Shown in pieces: positions 27,153-37,200 of a stretch of 64,000 nt of DNA. Positions within the stretch are counted from its first letter, which is position 1, and every line of letters starts with the position of its first letter. The DNA comes from Anaeromyxobacter sp. (GTDB taxonomy: Bacteria; Myxococcota; Myxococcia; Myxococcales; Anaeromyxobacteraceae). The position numbers and the translations under genes were made by a program. The DNA is taken from positions 205,099-269,098 of the forward strand of contig JADKCZ010000008.1 in the NCBI GenBank assembly GCA_016718565.1. The letters are read 5' to 3'. The notes beneath the pieces are model-generated. The model did not search any database. It saw nothing but the letters and a program-made list of their open reading frames with translations, and was not told the origin of the DNA.

Positions 27153-29240
27153 ATGGCCGCCTCCCTCGACCCACCTCCTCCGGCGCCCCCGCCGGGGCTC
27201 GCCGCCCGGCGGCTCCGCCACGCCCTGGTGGCGCTGGGTGCGCTGGCCCTGGCCTGGGCGCTGGCCCACGCCCTGGCGGACCGCGACTCGGTGCGCGAGC
27301 GCCTCCGCGAGCGCGCCACCGCCCTGCTGCAGCGCCGCCTGCCCGCGGCCAGGCTGGGCGACGAGGTGGCCGTGGACTGGCTCTTCCGCGCCACCGTGGG
27401 GCCGCTCACCGTGCCGGCCGGCGCGCCGGGGGCGCCGCCGGTCCTGCGGGTGGACCGGGTGAAGGTGCGGGCCGCCTGGTGGCCGCTCCTCTCCGGCCGG
27501 ATCGAGCCGGCCTCCATCCGGCTCTACGGCGTCCGGGTGGTCCCAGGCCCGGGCGGCGCGGAGCTCGAGCGGCTGGTCACCTCGCTGCGGGCGCCCCACC
27601 CGGCCAGCGCTGCCGCCGGCGCCGCCTCCCCTCGCGGCCAGGACCCGGTGCTGCACGTCCGTGGGCTGACCGTGGCGCTCTCGCTCGGGGCCCGCCAGGT
27701 GGAGCTCGGCCCCTGCGACCTGCGGCTGGAGCGGCGCCGCGGCGACGGCGAGGAGCTGATCGCCGCCGAGCTCGGGCTCCCCCGCGGCGGGCGTGGCGAG
27801 GCCACGCTGCGCCGCTCCTCCCGGGCCAGGACCGGCGCCGCCGCCGAGGCCTCCGGCCCAGGTGCGCCGAGCGGGGCCGGCGCCGCCTCCTGGGCGCTCT
27901 CCGCCTCGCTGCACGCCACCGCCGCCGACCTGCCGGACGTGCTGCGCCGCCGGGCCGTGGTGGCCACCGCGGGCGACCTGGCCATCTCGCTGGAGGCTGC
28001 CGGGGCGCCGGCCGGGGCCACCGCCACCCTGCGCGGCCTCCTGGGCGGCCTCACCCTGGCGGGCGAGGCGCTCGGGCCGGAGCCGGTGGGCCCGCTCGAC
28101 GTCGCGGGCGAGGCGGACCTGGAGCTCTCCTGGCGGGACCGGAGGCTGCGGATCCGGCGCGCCGCGCTCCGGCCAGCCGGCCCGCTGGAGGTGCAGGTGG
28201 CCGGCGCCCTCACCGCCACCGGTGACCTCCCCTTCGACCTCCTCCTGACCATGCCCCCGGTGAGCTACCGCGCCCTGCTGCTCGCCCTGCCGCCGGCCCT
28301 GGCCCCCGGCGCGGACGCCCCTCGCCCGCCCGGCGCCTTCGGGGGCACGCTGGCGCTCTCCGGCGCGCTGCGCCGGCCCGAGGGCTGGGAGGTGAAGGGC
28401 GAGGTGGACCTGGCCGGCCTCCGCGAGGCCGCCCGCGCCGCCCCGCCCTCGCCGCTGCGGGCGCCCTTCACCGCCCACCCCGAGGGCGAGGACGGGCCGG
28501 CGGTGCTGATCGGCCCGGCCAACCCCGACTTCGTGCCGCTGGCCTCGCTGCCGGAGCACGTGGTGCGCGCCGTCACCACCAGCGAGGACGCCGGGTTCTT
28601 CGGCCACCGCGGCTTCGACTTCGACGAGCTCAGGAACGCCCTGGCGGCCGGCGCGCGGGCCGGGAAGCTGCTGCGCGGCGGCTCCACCATCTCGCAGCAG
28701 CTCGCCAAGAACCTCTACCTCTCGCGGGACCGGACGCTGGCGCGCAAGGTCCGCGAGGCGCTGGTGACGGTGGCCCTGGAGGGCACCGTGCCCAAGGCCC
28801 GGCTGCTCGAGATCTACCTGAACCTGGTCGAGTGGGGGCCCGGGCGGCACGGGCTCGGCGCGGCGGCGCGGCACTACCTGGCCAAGGAGGCCCGCGACCT
28901 CACCCCGCGCGAGGCCTGCTTCCTGGCGGCGCTCATCCCCAGCCCCTTGCGCGGCCACGCGGCGGTGGCGGCCGGGGTGCCGCCGGAGCGCTGGGCGGCC
29001 CGCATCGACGACCTGCTCCAGAAGCTCCACGCCACCGGCGTGCTCTCCGACGAGGCGCTGCTGGCGGCGCTGGCCGAGCCGCTGGTCTTCGCCCCGTGGG
29101 TGCCGCGGCGCGCCCTGGCCCCCGGCGCCGCGCCGCCGCCGGAGGGCGAGGAGCCGGACGGCGACGGCCCGGGCGCCGACGGCACGGGCGGCGCGCTGGC
29201 GGAGCCGGCCGAGCCGGCCGAGCAGCCCTCAGGCGGCTGA
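27153..29240 (+). CDS. GT51 peptidoglycan glycosyltransferase with AsmA-like N-terminal region
   Basis: 695 residues. One N-terminal membrane helix (about 20-42) is followed by a 400-residue beta-rich region with features of AsmA/DUF-type lipid-transport or assembly proteins (repeated VRVDRVKVRAAWWPLLSG, LHVRGLTVALSLG and LRIRRAALRPAGPLEVQ strands). A GT51 domain comes next (about 445-610): TTSEDAGFFGHRG with catalytic E478, RGGSTISQQLAKN and RLLEIYLNLVEWG. There is no transpeptidase domain, so it polymerises glycan strands from lipid II only. It ends in an acidic Gly/Pro-rich tail. The gene overlaps the following minus-strand gene tail to tail by 12 bases. Confidence 0.9.
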   Translation: MAASLDPPPPAPPPGLAARRLRHALVALGALALAWALAHALADRDSVRERLRERATALLQRRLPAARLGDEVAVDWLFRATVGPLTVPAGAPGAPPVLRVDRVKVRAAWWPLLSGRIEPASIRLYGVRVVPGPGGAELERLVTSLRAPHPASAAAGAASPRGQDPVLHVRGLTVALSLGARQVELGPCDLRLERRRGDGEELIAAELGLPRGGRGEATLRRSSRARTGAAAEASGPGAPSGAGAASWALSASLHATAADLPDVLRRRAVVATAGDLAISLEAAGAPAGATATLRGLLGGLTLAGEALGPEPVGPLDVAGEADLELSWRDRRLRIRRAALRPAGPLEVQVAGALTATGDLPFDLLLTMPPVSYRALLLALPPALAPGADAPRPPGAFGGTLALSGALRRPEGWEVKGEVDLAGLREAARAAPPSPLRAPFTAHPEGEDGPAVLIGPANPDFVPLASLPEHVVRAVTTSEDAGFFGHRGFDFDELRNALAAGARAGKLLRGGSTISQQLAKNLYLSRDRTLARKVREALVTVALEGTVPKARLLEIYLNLVEWGPGRHGLGAAARHYLAKEARDLTPREACFLAALIPSPLRGHAAVAAGVPPERWAARIDDLLQKLHATGVLSDEALLAALAEPLVFAPWVPRRALAPGAAPPPEGEEPDGDGPGADGTGGALAEPAEPAEQPSGG

Positions 29241-30530
29241 GGCGGGACGGGCCGCCGCGGCCCCCGCCAGGCGCGCCTTCTCCCAGGCCAGCCAGGCCTC
29301 CCAGAGCCGGCAGGCCAGCCAGGTCACCGCCACCATGGCCACCATGCTCCAGGCCAGCGCCGGGAAGGCCAGCCCGGAGGCCAGCCCCAGCGCCCCCGCG
29401 GCGAAGCCGTAGGTCAGCTCCACCGAGACGATGTAGCCGGTCAGGGACTGGCGGCCCAGCAGCGTGAGCCAGCGCAGGGCCGGCTCGAGGAGGTCGGGCA
29501 GCAGCATCAGGGCGCCGGTCAGGCCCAGGTGCAGCGCCAGCCGCGTCAGGAACCAGCCGGGCGCGTTCATCCACCAGAAGGTGTTGTCCTGCGAGGGGAG
29601 CACCAGCCAGGCGTTGGAGAGCCGCCCCGCCCCGTAGACCGCCAGCGCCAGCGCCAGGAAGGTGAAGGGCCGGTTGGGCCCGGTGGCCAGCGGCGCCACC
29701 GCCGCGCCCGCCAGCAGGAACGCCACCCAGCTGAACAGCATGAACTGGGCGCGCGGCGGGACGCCGTAGAGGTAGGCGAAGGGCACGTCGAGCAGCTTGG
29801 CGACGGGATCGGTGGCCAGCGACGCCACGAAGGCGGCCTGGTCCCGGTGGCCCAGCGCCACCGCCAGCCACGGGGTGGCGAAGACCACCAGCAGCGCCAC
29901 CCCCGCGGTGAGCGCCACCCCCACCGCGCGCGGCCGGCCCACCGCCAGGAAGGCCGAGAGCATCATCCCGAGCGCCAGGATGTTGAGCACGTCCACCTTC
30001 ACCACGTCGTGCCAGTACGGCCCCTGCCAGGCGCCGCGCCACAGGAAGGAGACCAGCACCAGCGCCAGGCCGCCCCAGACCGCCAGCCCGGGGCGCCTGG
30101 GGTGCCAGGCCCCGAGCTTCACGGCCAGCGTCATCCCGAAGCCGGCCACCGAGAGCACGTCGACGCCCAGGACGTAGGGCAGCCCCCAGCCCGGGCCCCA
30201 GGCGTTGCCCGCCACGTAGGAGAAGAGCCGGACCAGGTAGCTGATGCCCAGCAGCCAGAGCCCCCGCTTCAGCGCGGCGCGACGGCGCGCCGCCGGGTCG
30301 AGCCCCTTGCGCGCGTGGGCCGCGTCGGCCAGCGCCTGGGACAGGCCCGCCATGAAGAGGAAGCCGGGCGCGGCCAGGCCGCCCAGGAACATGAGCGCGT
30401 CGTGGAGCCGCTCGTGCCCCACCCGCCCGCCCGGGACGATCCACGCGGACAGGATGTGGACCTCGACCATGAACAGCACGGCCAGGCCGCGCTGCCAGTC
30501 GAGCCAGTGCTTTCGCGAGGGGGGCGTCAC
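29229..30530 (-). CDS. HGSNAT/DUF1624-like membrane acyltransferase
   Basis: 433 residues with about ten membrane helices. The N-terminus SRKHWLDWQRGLAVLFMVEVH matches the heparan-alpha-glucosaminide N-acetyltransferase-like family, in which a conserved His in the first helix takes part in acetyl transfer across the membrane (H25 here). The substrate is unknown. It lies 65 bases downstream of infA on the same strand and may be read through from it. Confidence 0.8.
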   Translation of the reverse strand: MTPPSRKHWLDWQRGLAVLFMVEVHILSAWIVPGGRVGHERLHDALMFLGGLAAPGFLFMAGLSQALADAAHARKGLDPAARRRAALKRGLWLLGISYLVRLFSYVAGNAWGPGWGLPYVLGVDVLSVAGFGMTLAVKLGAWHPRRPGLAVWGGLALVLVSFLWRGAWQGPYWHDVVKVDVLNILALGMMLSAFLAVGRPRAVGVALTAGVALLVVFATPWLAVALGHRDQAAFVASLATDPVAKLLDVPFAYLYGVPPRAQFMLFSWVAFLLAGAAVAPLATGPNRPFTFLALALAVYGAGRLSNAWLVLPSQDNTFWWMNAPGWFLTRLALHLGLTGALMLLPDLLEPALRWLTLLGRQSLTGYIVSVELTYGFAAGALGLASGLAFPALAWSMVAMVAVTWLACRLWEAWLAWEKARLAGAAAARPASAA

Positions 30531-30595
30531 CGCGGCACCTTTCGGCCGGCGTGGAGGCCGGCCAGGCCGGCCTCGGGCTTCGGGCCGGCCGCGGG

Positions 30596-30817
30596 CTACT
30601 TGTCGCGGTAGGTGATGCGGCCGCGCGTCAGGTCGTACGGCGACAGCTCCAGCTTGACCCGGTCGCCGGGGATGATGCGGATGTGGAACTTCTTCATCTT
30701 GCCCGAGGCATAGGCCAGGACCACCGGACCCTGATCGACCTTGACCCGGTACATGCCGCCGGCGAGCGCCTCGTCGACGGTACCCTGGACCTCGATGCCT
30801 GCTTCTTTCTCACTCAC
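30596..30817 (-). CDS. infA: translation initiation factor IF-1
   Basis: 73-residue OB-fold protein that binds the 30S A site. GTVDEALAGGMYRVKVDQG and IIPGDRVKLELSPYDLTRGRI are the conserved blocks. A slightly extended acidic N-terminus (MSEKEAGIEV) precedes the core. It is located away from the ribosomal-protein operon, as is common outside enterics and Firmicutes. Confidence 0.97.
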   Translation of the reverse strand: MSEKEAGIEVQGTVDEALAGGMYRVKVDQGPVVLAYASGKMKKFHIRIIPGDRVKLELSPYDLTRGRITYRDK

Positions 30818-31110
30818 TCAGTCATTCCCTTCGTGCGCCGTGCGCCTCGGGCCCGGTCCTGTCCGGGTTCCCGATACACCAAGAGCGGCCCCGGTGGTTT
30901 CCGAGGCCGCTCGAGGCCTTGCGGGGCCCCTTGTACTACGTGCGGCGGACCTTTGCCGCGTGAAGCCGCGGAGGATCGCCCTCGGAGGTCCGCCAGGCCC
31001 TCCCCCTCCTTCGGGGGCGGGTCCCGGCCGGGCGCTCATCCCCTGGCCTTTCGCGTCATTGAATCACTTCGGGGGGCGGTGCGCCACTCCCCCCGAGCTG
31101 GCGCCGGCCC
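30818..31110 (-). other. 293-base gap upstream of infA containing a hairpin
   Basis: No credible gene. An 8-bp inverted repeat GAGCGGCC (30883-30890)/GGCCGCTC (30905-30912) with a 14-base loop lies about 70 bases before the infA start. Without a T-tract it looks more like an infA leader structure or a weak terminator for the upstream gene than a classical intrinsic terminator. A start codon with 73 open codons on the minus strand (30818-31039) has low-complexity Pro/Gly/Arg content and is not believed. Confidence 0.4.
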
Positions 31111-31566
31111 TCACCCACCGAGGGCCTCGAGGAGCGCCCGGGCCCGCTCGCCCTCCCGCCCGGGCTCCGACGCCAGCGAGGCCAGGAGCGCCCTGGCCTG
31201 GGCGTGGTCCTCCGGGTAGGGAAGCAACCCCTCCGCCCTCGCCAGCCGGGTCGCGGGCGCGGCGCCGTCGAGCGAGCCGGCCACCTCGGCGCAGAAGCGG
31301 GCGGCCAGCGGCTGCCGGAGCGCCCGGTGGACCCTCGCCAGCAGCGTCCAGGCCCGGGCGTCCCTGGGGTTCGACACCACCAGCCCCTCCAGGATGACGC
31401 GGGCCGGCTCGCCCCGCCCCGCCTCCAGCTCGTCCTCGGCCACCTGCGCGATGGCCTCCGCCAGCTCGGAGGTGAGGCCGAGCGCCTCGGCCAGGGTCGG
31501 CGCCTCCGCCGGAGGGGCGGCCGGCGGGACCGCGGGCTCCAGGGTCGTGGTCGGCATGGCGCTCAC
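31111..31566 (-). CDS. small TPR-like protein of unknown function
   Basis: 151 residues from GTG 31566, which overlaps the stop of the preceding gene (GTGA); ATG 31557 is an alternative. A Pro/Ala-rich N-terminus is followed by helix pairs (ELAEAIAQVAEDELEAGR, NPRDARAWTLLARVHRALR, DHAQARALLASLASEPGR) that look like two or three tetratricopeptide units. The size, the TPR fold and coupling to a low-complexity partner recall secretion chaperones, but no motif proves it. Confidence 0.6.
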   Translation of the reverse strand: MSAMPTTTLEPAVPPAAPPAEAPTLAEALGLTSELAEAIAQVAEDELEAGRGEPARVILEGLVVSNPRDARAWTLLARVHRALRQPLAARFCAEVAGSLDGAAPATRLARAEGLLPYPEDHAQARALLASLASEPGREGERARALLEALGG

Positions 31567-32474
31567 CGGAGGTTGTGGATGGCGGTCATGCGCGTCTCGT
31601 GCATGGCCCGGAGCATGTTGGAGAAGAGGGAGAAGAGCTCCCGGTCGCGGTCCTGCAGCCGCTGCAGCTCCATCAGCTGGGCCTTCTCGCTGGTGGATCC
31701 GTCGGCGGCGCCGGCCTTGGAGGCGCTGGCCGCGGCCGCCGCGCCGCTCGCCGCTGCGCCGCCCCCCAGGCCCACCAGCTCCGCCACCCCCGAGAGGTCG
31801 AGGAGCGTGCCCGCGCTGGAGAGGTCCACCTTCACGTCCCGGGTGAGCAGCCCGCCGAGCGTGGGGCCCAGCTTGGCGGCCAGGGCTCCGAGCGCCGGGC
31901 CGCCGAGCGCGGTGGCCGCCGCCCCCAGCACCGGCCCGGAGAGCTGCTGCACCAGCTTCTTCAAGGTGGCGTCGCCCACCAGCTGCGAGGCCAGGCCCAG
32001 CGGCGGCAGCAGGGTCTTCACGAGGCCCCACAGGCTGGTCTTCTTGGCGGCCGGCTTGGCGGCGCCGCCGCCGCTGGTCGACCCGGCGGAGGAGGCGGTG
32101 GCGCCGGGCGCCATCTTCTCCATCTGCCGGAGCAGGTCCTGCTCCGACCTGGTCATGATGAGCCCGATGAACCTGGAGAGCTTCTCCTCCAGCGTCAGCG
32201 TGGCGTCGCGCAGGAAGGCGTAGTCGGCCGGCAGCTTGGTGGCGTAGCCGGTGGTGGCCTTGGACGTCGTGGAGGACCTGGCGGGGGCCTTCTTGGCCGT
32301 GCCGGCCTTGGCCGTGCTGGCCTTGGCCGCCGTGGCCCTGCCGGTGGTGGCCGGGCTCGCCTTGCCGGCGGCGGCCCGCGGGGCTGTCTTTCCGGCGGCG
32401 GGGCCGGCCGCGCCGGTGAGGAGCTCGAGCGGCAGCGGGACGCCGCGGCCGGTGACTGCGCTGGTGCTGGGCAT
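31563..32474 (-). CDS. hypothetical low-complexity protein with hydrophobic core
   Basis: 303 residues from ATG 32474, with a GGAGGAAGG site. Residues about 20-80 are an Ala/Lys/Thr-rich tract made of TAKAG-like repeats. Residues 85-120 are helical (LTLEEKLSRFIGLIMTRSEQ). Residues 145-235 are hydrophobic and Gly/Leu-rich without charged anchors. The C-terminus is a strongly charged helix ending MTAIHNLR. No signal peptide. No family recognised. The translational coupling with the TPR-like gene suggests the two products interact. Confidence 0.6.
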   Translation of the reverse strand: MPSTSAVTGRGVPLPLELLTGAAGPAAGKTAPRAAAGKASPATTGRATAAKASTAKAGTAKKAPARSSTTSKATTGYATKLPADYAFLRDATLTLEEKLSRFIGLIMTRSEQDLLRQMEKMAPGATASSAGSTSGGGAAKPAAKKTSLWGLVKTLLPPLGLASQLVGDATLKKLVQQLSGPVLGAAATALGGPALGALAAKLGPTLGGLLTRDVKVDLSSAGTLLDLSGVAELVGLGGGAAASGAAAAASASKAGAADGSTSEKAQLMELQRLQDRDRELFSLFSNMLRAMHETRMTAIHNLR

Positions 32475-32740
32475 GTGGTCCTTCCTCCGTGGTGTGGCGG
32501 TCGAGCCGCCGCTGGCCCACGCCACTGCGCGCCCCGTACCAGCCTCGACCCCAGGCGCACCGCGAGGTTGCGCGTGGGCAGAGGTCCGCCGTCGCGCCGC
32601 CCGGCCGCGCCCCGGCCGGCCGGCTCCCGGGCCGGCGGCGCCGAGCCCCGGCGCGGCGCCACGCCAGGCGCCCTCCTGGCTAGGTGCCCCCGGGCCGCGC
32701 ACAGTAGAGTGCCCCGGGTTCCGCCAGCCCCGGAGGCGCG

Positions 32741-34198
32741 TTGCGAGGCTTCACCCCCACCATCCACCTGGACCCGGAGAGCCGGGCGCCGCTCTACCTG
32801 CAGGTCGTGTCCGCGCTGCAGGGGGAGATCCACCGTGGGCGCCTCAGGCCCGGCGACCACCTCCCCGGCTACCGGACGCTGGCCGAGAGCCTGGGCGTCA
32901 GCAAGAACACCGTCCTGTCGGCCTACCGCGAGCTGCAGGCCGAGGGGTGGGTGACCTCCACGGTGGGCGGGGGCAGCGTGGTGGCGGCCAGCCCGCCCCG
33001 CGACCTCCCCGGCGGCGCCGTGGCCACCCCGCCGGAGGGCCGACCGGGCTTCGACCTGGCGGGCCAGGACCCCACGCCCGGCGGCCCCTCGCCCGGCGGC
33101 CTCCTCAAGGTCGGGAGCGGCCTGCCCGACCCGCGCCACCTGCCGAGCGCCGTGCTGGCGCGGGCCTACCGCCGCGCGCTCCTGGTGAACCCGCAGGCCT
33201 CGCTGGGCGTCGAGGACCCGCAGGGCCACCCGCAGCTGCGCCGGGCGCTGGCACGGCTCCTGTCCGCCAGCCGGGGCTTCCCGGCGGCGGCCGACCGGCT
33301 CCTGGTCACCCGCGGCAGCCAGATGGCCTTCTTCCTGGCGGCCCAGGCCCTCTTCTCCCCCGGGGACGCCGTGGCGGTGGAGGCGCTGGGCGACCGCGCC
33401 GTCTGGGAGGCCTTCACCCGCGCCGGCGCGCGCTGCCTGCCGGTGCCGGTGGACGCCGAGGGCATCGACGTCGAGGCGCTCGAGGCGCTCGCGAGCCACA
33501 CCCGCCTGCGCGCCGTGCTGGTGTCGCCGCAGCGGCAGTACCCCACCCTGGTGCAGCTCGGCCCGGCGCGGCGGCGGCGCCTGCTCGAGCTGGCGGCGGC
33601 GCGCCGCATGGCGGTGCTGGACGCCGACCTCGACTGGGAGTTCCAGTTCGACGGGCGGCCGGCCCCGGCCCTGGCGGCGGCGGACCCGGCCGGGGTGGTC
33701 ATCCACTTCGGGCTGCTCTCCCGCATCTTCGACCCGGGGCAGCGGCTCGGCCTGATCCACGCCGCCGGGGGCTTCGTGGCCCGCCTGCGGGAGCAGCGGC
33801 TGGTCTTCGACCGCCAGGGCGATCCGGCGCTGGAGCGGGCCATGGCGGAGCTGGTGGAGGACGGCGAGGTGCAGCGCCACCTCAACCGGCTCCACCAGAC
33901 CTACCGGGGCCGGCGCGACACGCTGGTCGCCGCGCTGCGCCGCGAGGCCGGGGAGGCGGTGTCGATCGAGCCGCCCAGCGGCGGGCTGGCGCTCTGGGTG
34001 AAGGTGCGCGACGGGGTGGACGTGGACGCCTGGGCCGCCCGGGCGCTGGCGCGCGGCGTGGCCTTCCGCCCGGGCCGGCAGTTCGCCTTCGACGGCGCGG
34101 CCGTGCAGGGCTTCCGCATCGGCTTCTCCAGCTTCGCCGAGCCGATGCTGGAGGAGGTGGCGGCACGCATCGGCGCCGCCCTCCGGGAGGCGCCGTGA
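32741..34198 (+). CDS. MocR/PdxR-family transcription regulator with degenerate PLP site
   Basis: 485 residues from TTG 32741 (CGGAGG upstream). Residues 10-82 are a GntR winged helix (APLYLQVVSALQGEIHRG, LPGYRTLAESLGVSKNTV). Residues about 120-480 have the fold-type I aminotransferase layout of MocR proteins. The residues that bind PLP in homologues such as GabR are replaced: the Schiff-base Lys is R328 (LLSRIFDPGQRLG), the ring-nitrogen Asp is A295 and the O3' Tyr is L297 (VLDADLDWEF). The phosphate-contacting R335 and substrate-carboxylate R459 remain. It probably binds DNA but not PLP covalently. The kinase gene follows after 28 bases. Confidence 0.88.
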   Translation: MRGFTPTIHLDPESRAPLYLQVVSALQGEIHRGRLRPGDHLPGYRTLAESLGVSKNTVLSAYRELQAEGWVTSTVGGGSVVAASPPRDLPGGAVATPPEGRPGFDLAGQDPTPGGPSPGGLLKVGSGLPDPRHLPSAVLARAYRRALLVNPQASLGVEDPQGHPQLRRALARLLSASRGFPAAADRLLVTRGSQMAFFLAAQALFSPGDAVAVEALGDRAVWEAFTRAGARCLPVPVDAEGIDVEALEALASHTRLRAVLVSPQRQYPTLVQLGPARRRRLLELAAARRMAVLDADLDWEFQFDGRPAPALAAADPAGVVIHFGLLSRIFDPGQRLGLIHAAGGFVARLREQRLVFDRQGDPALERAMAELVEDGEVQRHLNRLHQTYRGRRDTLVAALRREAGEAVSIEPPSGGLALWVKVRDGVDVDAWAARALARGVAFRPGRQFAFDGAAVQGFRIGFSSFAEPMLEEVAARIGAALREAP

Positions 34199-34226
34199 GC
34201 CTCGCGCTCGCCCCGCGGGTGGCCCG

Positions 34227-37200
34227 GTGAGCGCGGCGAGCGCGGTGGCCGCCCTCGACGACCACCTGGTGCTCAAGGGGCTCATCGGGCGAGGGGCCAT
34301 GGGCGAGGTCCACCGCGCCTGGGACGCCGCGCTGGAGCGGGCGGTGGCGGTGAAGTTCCTGCGCGGCTTCGACGCCAGGGAGGCGGAGCGGGTGCTGCTG
34401 GAGGCCCGCCTCCAGGCGCGCGTCGAGCACCCCCACGTGGTGCGGGTGCTCGAGGTCGGCACGCTGGGGGGGCGCCCCTGCCTGGTGCTGCAGCTGGTGG
34501 AGGGGCCCTCGCTCGCCGACTTCGGCCCGGGCTGCACGCTGGTGGAGCGGGTGGAGCTGGTCCGCCAGGCGGCCGAGGGGCTCCACGCCGCCCACCGCGA
34601 GGGGCTGGTCCACCGCGACGTGAAGCCGGACAACGTGCTCGTCGACCTCGGCGGGCCGGCGCCGCGCGCCCTGGTCTCCGACTTCGGCCTGGCGCGGGGC
34701 GACGAGGGCGGCCTGACCCGCTCCGGCCTGCCCGCCGGGACGGTGGAGTACATGAGCCCCGAGCACGTCCTCGGCGCCTCCCCGGCCGACTACCGCGCCG
34801 ACATCTACGCCCTGGGCGCCGCGCTCTACGCCCTGCTGGCCGGTCGACCACCCTTCCGCCGGGCCAGCGAGCCCGGGGGCGCCTCGGACGAGACCAGCCT
34901 GCTCCGGCGCATCCTGGAGGACGCGCCGGACCCGCTGCCGCCGGCGGTGCCGGTCGAGCTGCGACGGGTGGTGGCCAAGGCCATGGAGAAGGCGCCCGAG
35001 GCCCGCTACGCCAGCGCCCTGGCCTTCGCCGAGGACCTGGGCCGGTTCCAGCGCGGCGAGCCGGTGCGGGCCCGGCCGGCGCCGGCGGTCGAGCGGCTCT
35101 ACCGCTGGGCCCGGCGCAACCGGGCCGCCTCGCGCGCCCTGGCCGTGGCCCTGGCCACGCTGCTGGCGGCCCTGGGCTCCGCGCTCTGGCTCTCCAGGCG
35201 GTCGGGGATCGACTCGCTCGAGGCGGCCCGCCTGGGCGCCCTGGCCACCTCCCTGGAGACGCGCCTGCGCCTGGAGTGGCTGGCCCCGCCTCATGACCTC
35301 CGGCCGGCGCTCGCCGCCCTGCGCCCCGAGGTGGAGCGGCTGCGTCCGCTCGCCGCGGGCGGGCGATCGGCCGGGCCGGCCAGCTACGCGCTCGGCAAGG
35401 GGCTGGAGCTGCTCGACGACCTCGACGGCGCGCGGGCGGCCTACCAGCGGGCCCTGGCGCTCGGCTTCGAGGGGCCGGAGGTGGCCGAGGGGCTCGGCGA
35501 GGTGATGGGCCGGCTCTACGAGCGGGAGCGCGACCGGGCCCTGCGGACGCTCGGCCCGGCCGCGCGCGGCGAGCGGCTGGCGAGCCTGCAGCGCGAGCTC
35601 CGCGACCCGGCGCTGCGCTCCCTGGCCCAGGGCGCCGGCGGCGGGTGGCGCCTCCCCTGGCTGCGGGCCCGCATGGCGCTGCTGGAGGGCGACCTCGACG
35701 CGGCGCGCGCCAGGGCGGCCGAGGCCCTGGCGGCCGCCCCCGAGCGCTACGAGGCGCGCGTGCTCCAGGGCGAGGCCTGGATGGCCGAGGCGGAGCGGCG
35801 CAGCGACGCCGAGCAGCTCGCCGAGGGGCTCGCCGCGCTGGAGCAGGGCGAGGCGGCGCTCACCGCCGCGGCCGAGTGGGGCCGGAGCGATCCCAGGCTG
35901 CTGCGCCTGCTGGCGCGGCTCCACGTCCGGCGCGCCGAGTTCACCGGCCGCCAGGGCAAGGAGACCGGCGCGCTCGTGGAGGCCGCCCAGGGCTGGCTCG
36001 ACCGGGCCGCCCGGCTCGATCCGGACGCGCCGGCGCTGCTGATCGCCCAGGCCGCGCTGCTGATGGACTCGGAGCGGCTGGCCGCCAACTTCGGCCGCTT
36101 CACCGGGCTCCCCCGCCTGGAGCGGGCGGCGGCGCTCCTGCGCCAGGCCGTGGCGCTCCGGCCCGAGGACGTGGAGGCCCGATCGCTGCTCATGGTGGCG
36201 CTCCAGCGGGTCGGCCACTTCCTGCTGGAGCGAGGGCTCCCCTGCCTCGAGCCGCTCGACGAGGGGATCGCCATGCTCGGCGCGACGGTGGCGCTGGCCC
36301 CCTCCGACCCGGAGGTCCGCGACACCGGCGCCACGCTGCTGGCCAAGAAGGGGCGCTGGCAGGTGGAGGCCGGGCTCGACGCGCGCGCCACGCTCCAGGC
36401 CGCCGTCCAGGAGGCGGAGGCGGCGCTGCGGCTCGACCCACCCGCCCCCGCCCGGGTCCAGCAGACGCTCGCCGAGGCGCTCGTGTTCCTGGGCCAGGCC
36501 AGCTGGCTCTCCGGCGTGGACCCCCGGCCGGCCTTCGAGCGGGCCATCGCGGTGACCGAGGCGGTCACCCGGGCCGAGGGAGAGAACTTCCTCAGCACCT
36601 TCCGGACCGTCTACATCCTGGCCACCGCCTCGATGACGCTGCTCGACATGGGAGCCGACGCGCGGCCGGACCTGGCCCGGGCCCTCGAGGCGGCGACGCG
36701 GGCGCGCGCCACCCATCCGGAGCAGCCGCTCCTCGGCTTCCTCCACGGCCAGGTGCTCACCATCGAGGCGCGGCGCGCCCTGCTGGACGGCCAGGACCCG
36801 ATGCCGGCCGTCGGCGAGGCGCGCCGCCTGCTCACGGAGGCCGTCCTGCGGATGGGCAACCCGGCGGTGGCCGCCGAGACACGGACCATGCTCTCCCTCC
36901 TGGAGGGGCGCTGGCGGGTCACCCGCGGCCTGGATCCCGGCGCGGCGCTCGCCGAGGCGGAGCGCGGGTTCGCCCGGCTCGAGGTGGAGGTGAAAGGGAC
37001 GATGGCCGGCCCGATCGGCCGCGCCGCCTGCGCGCTGGAGCGGGCCCGCTGGCTCAGGCGGCAGGGTGGCGACGCCGCCGCGGCCGCCCGGCGGGGCCTG
37101 GCGCCGGTGGAGGAGGCCATCCGGCGGGGCGGGCTCGATCCGACGCCGCGGGTGGTGCAGGCCAGGCTCCTGGGGTTCACCGGCGACGTGGACGGCGGGC

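Noticed and set aside
30818..31039. 73-codon minus-strand open frame before infA
   Set aside because: Pro/Gly/Arg low complexity, no ribosome site, and it contains the hairpin region.
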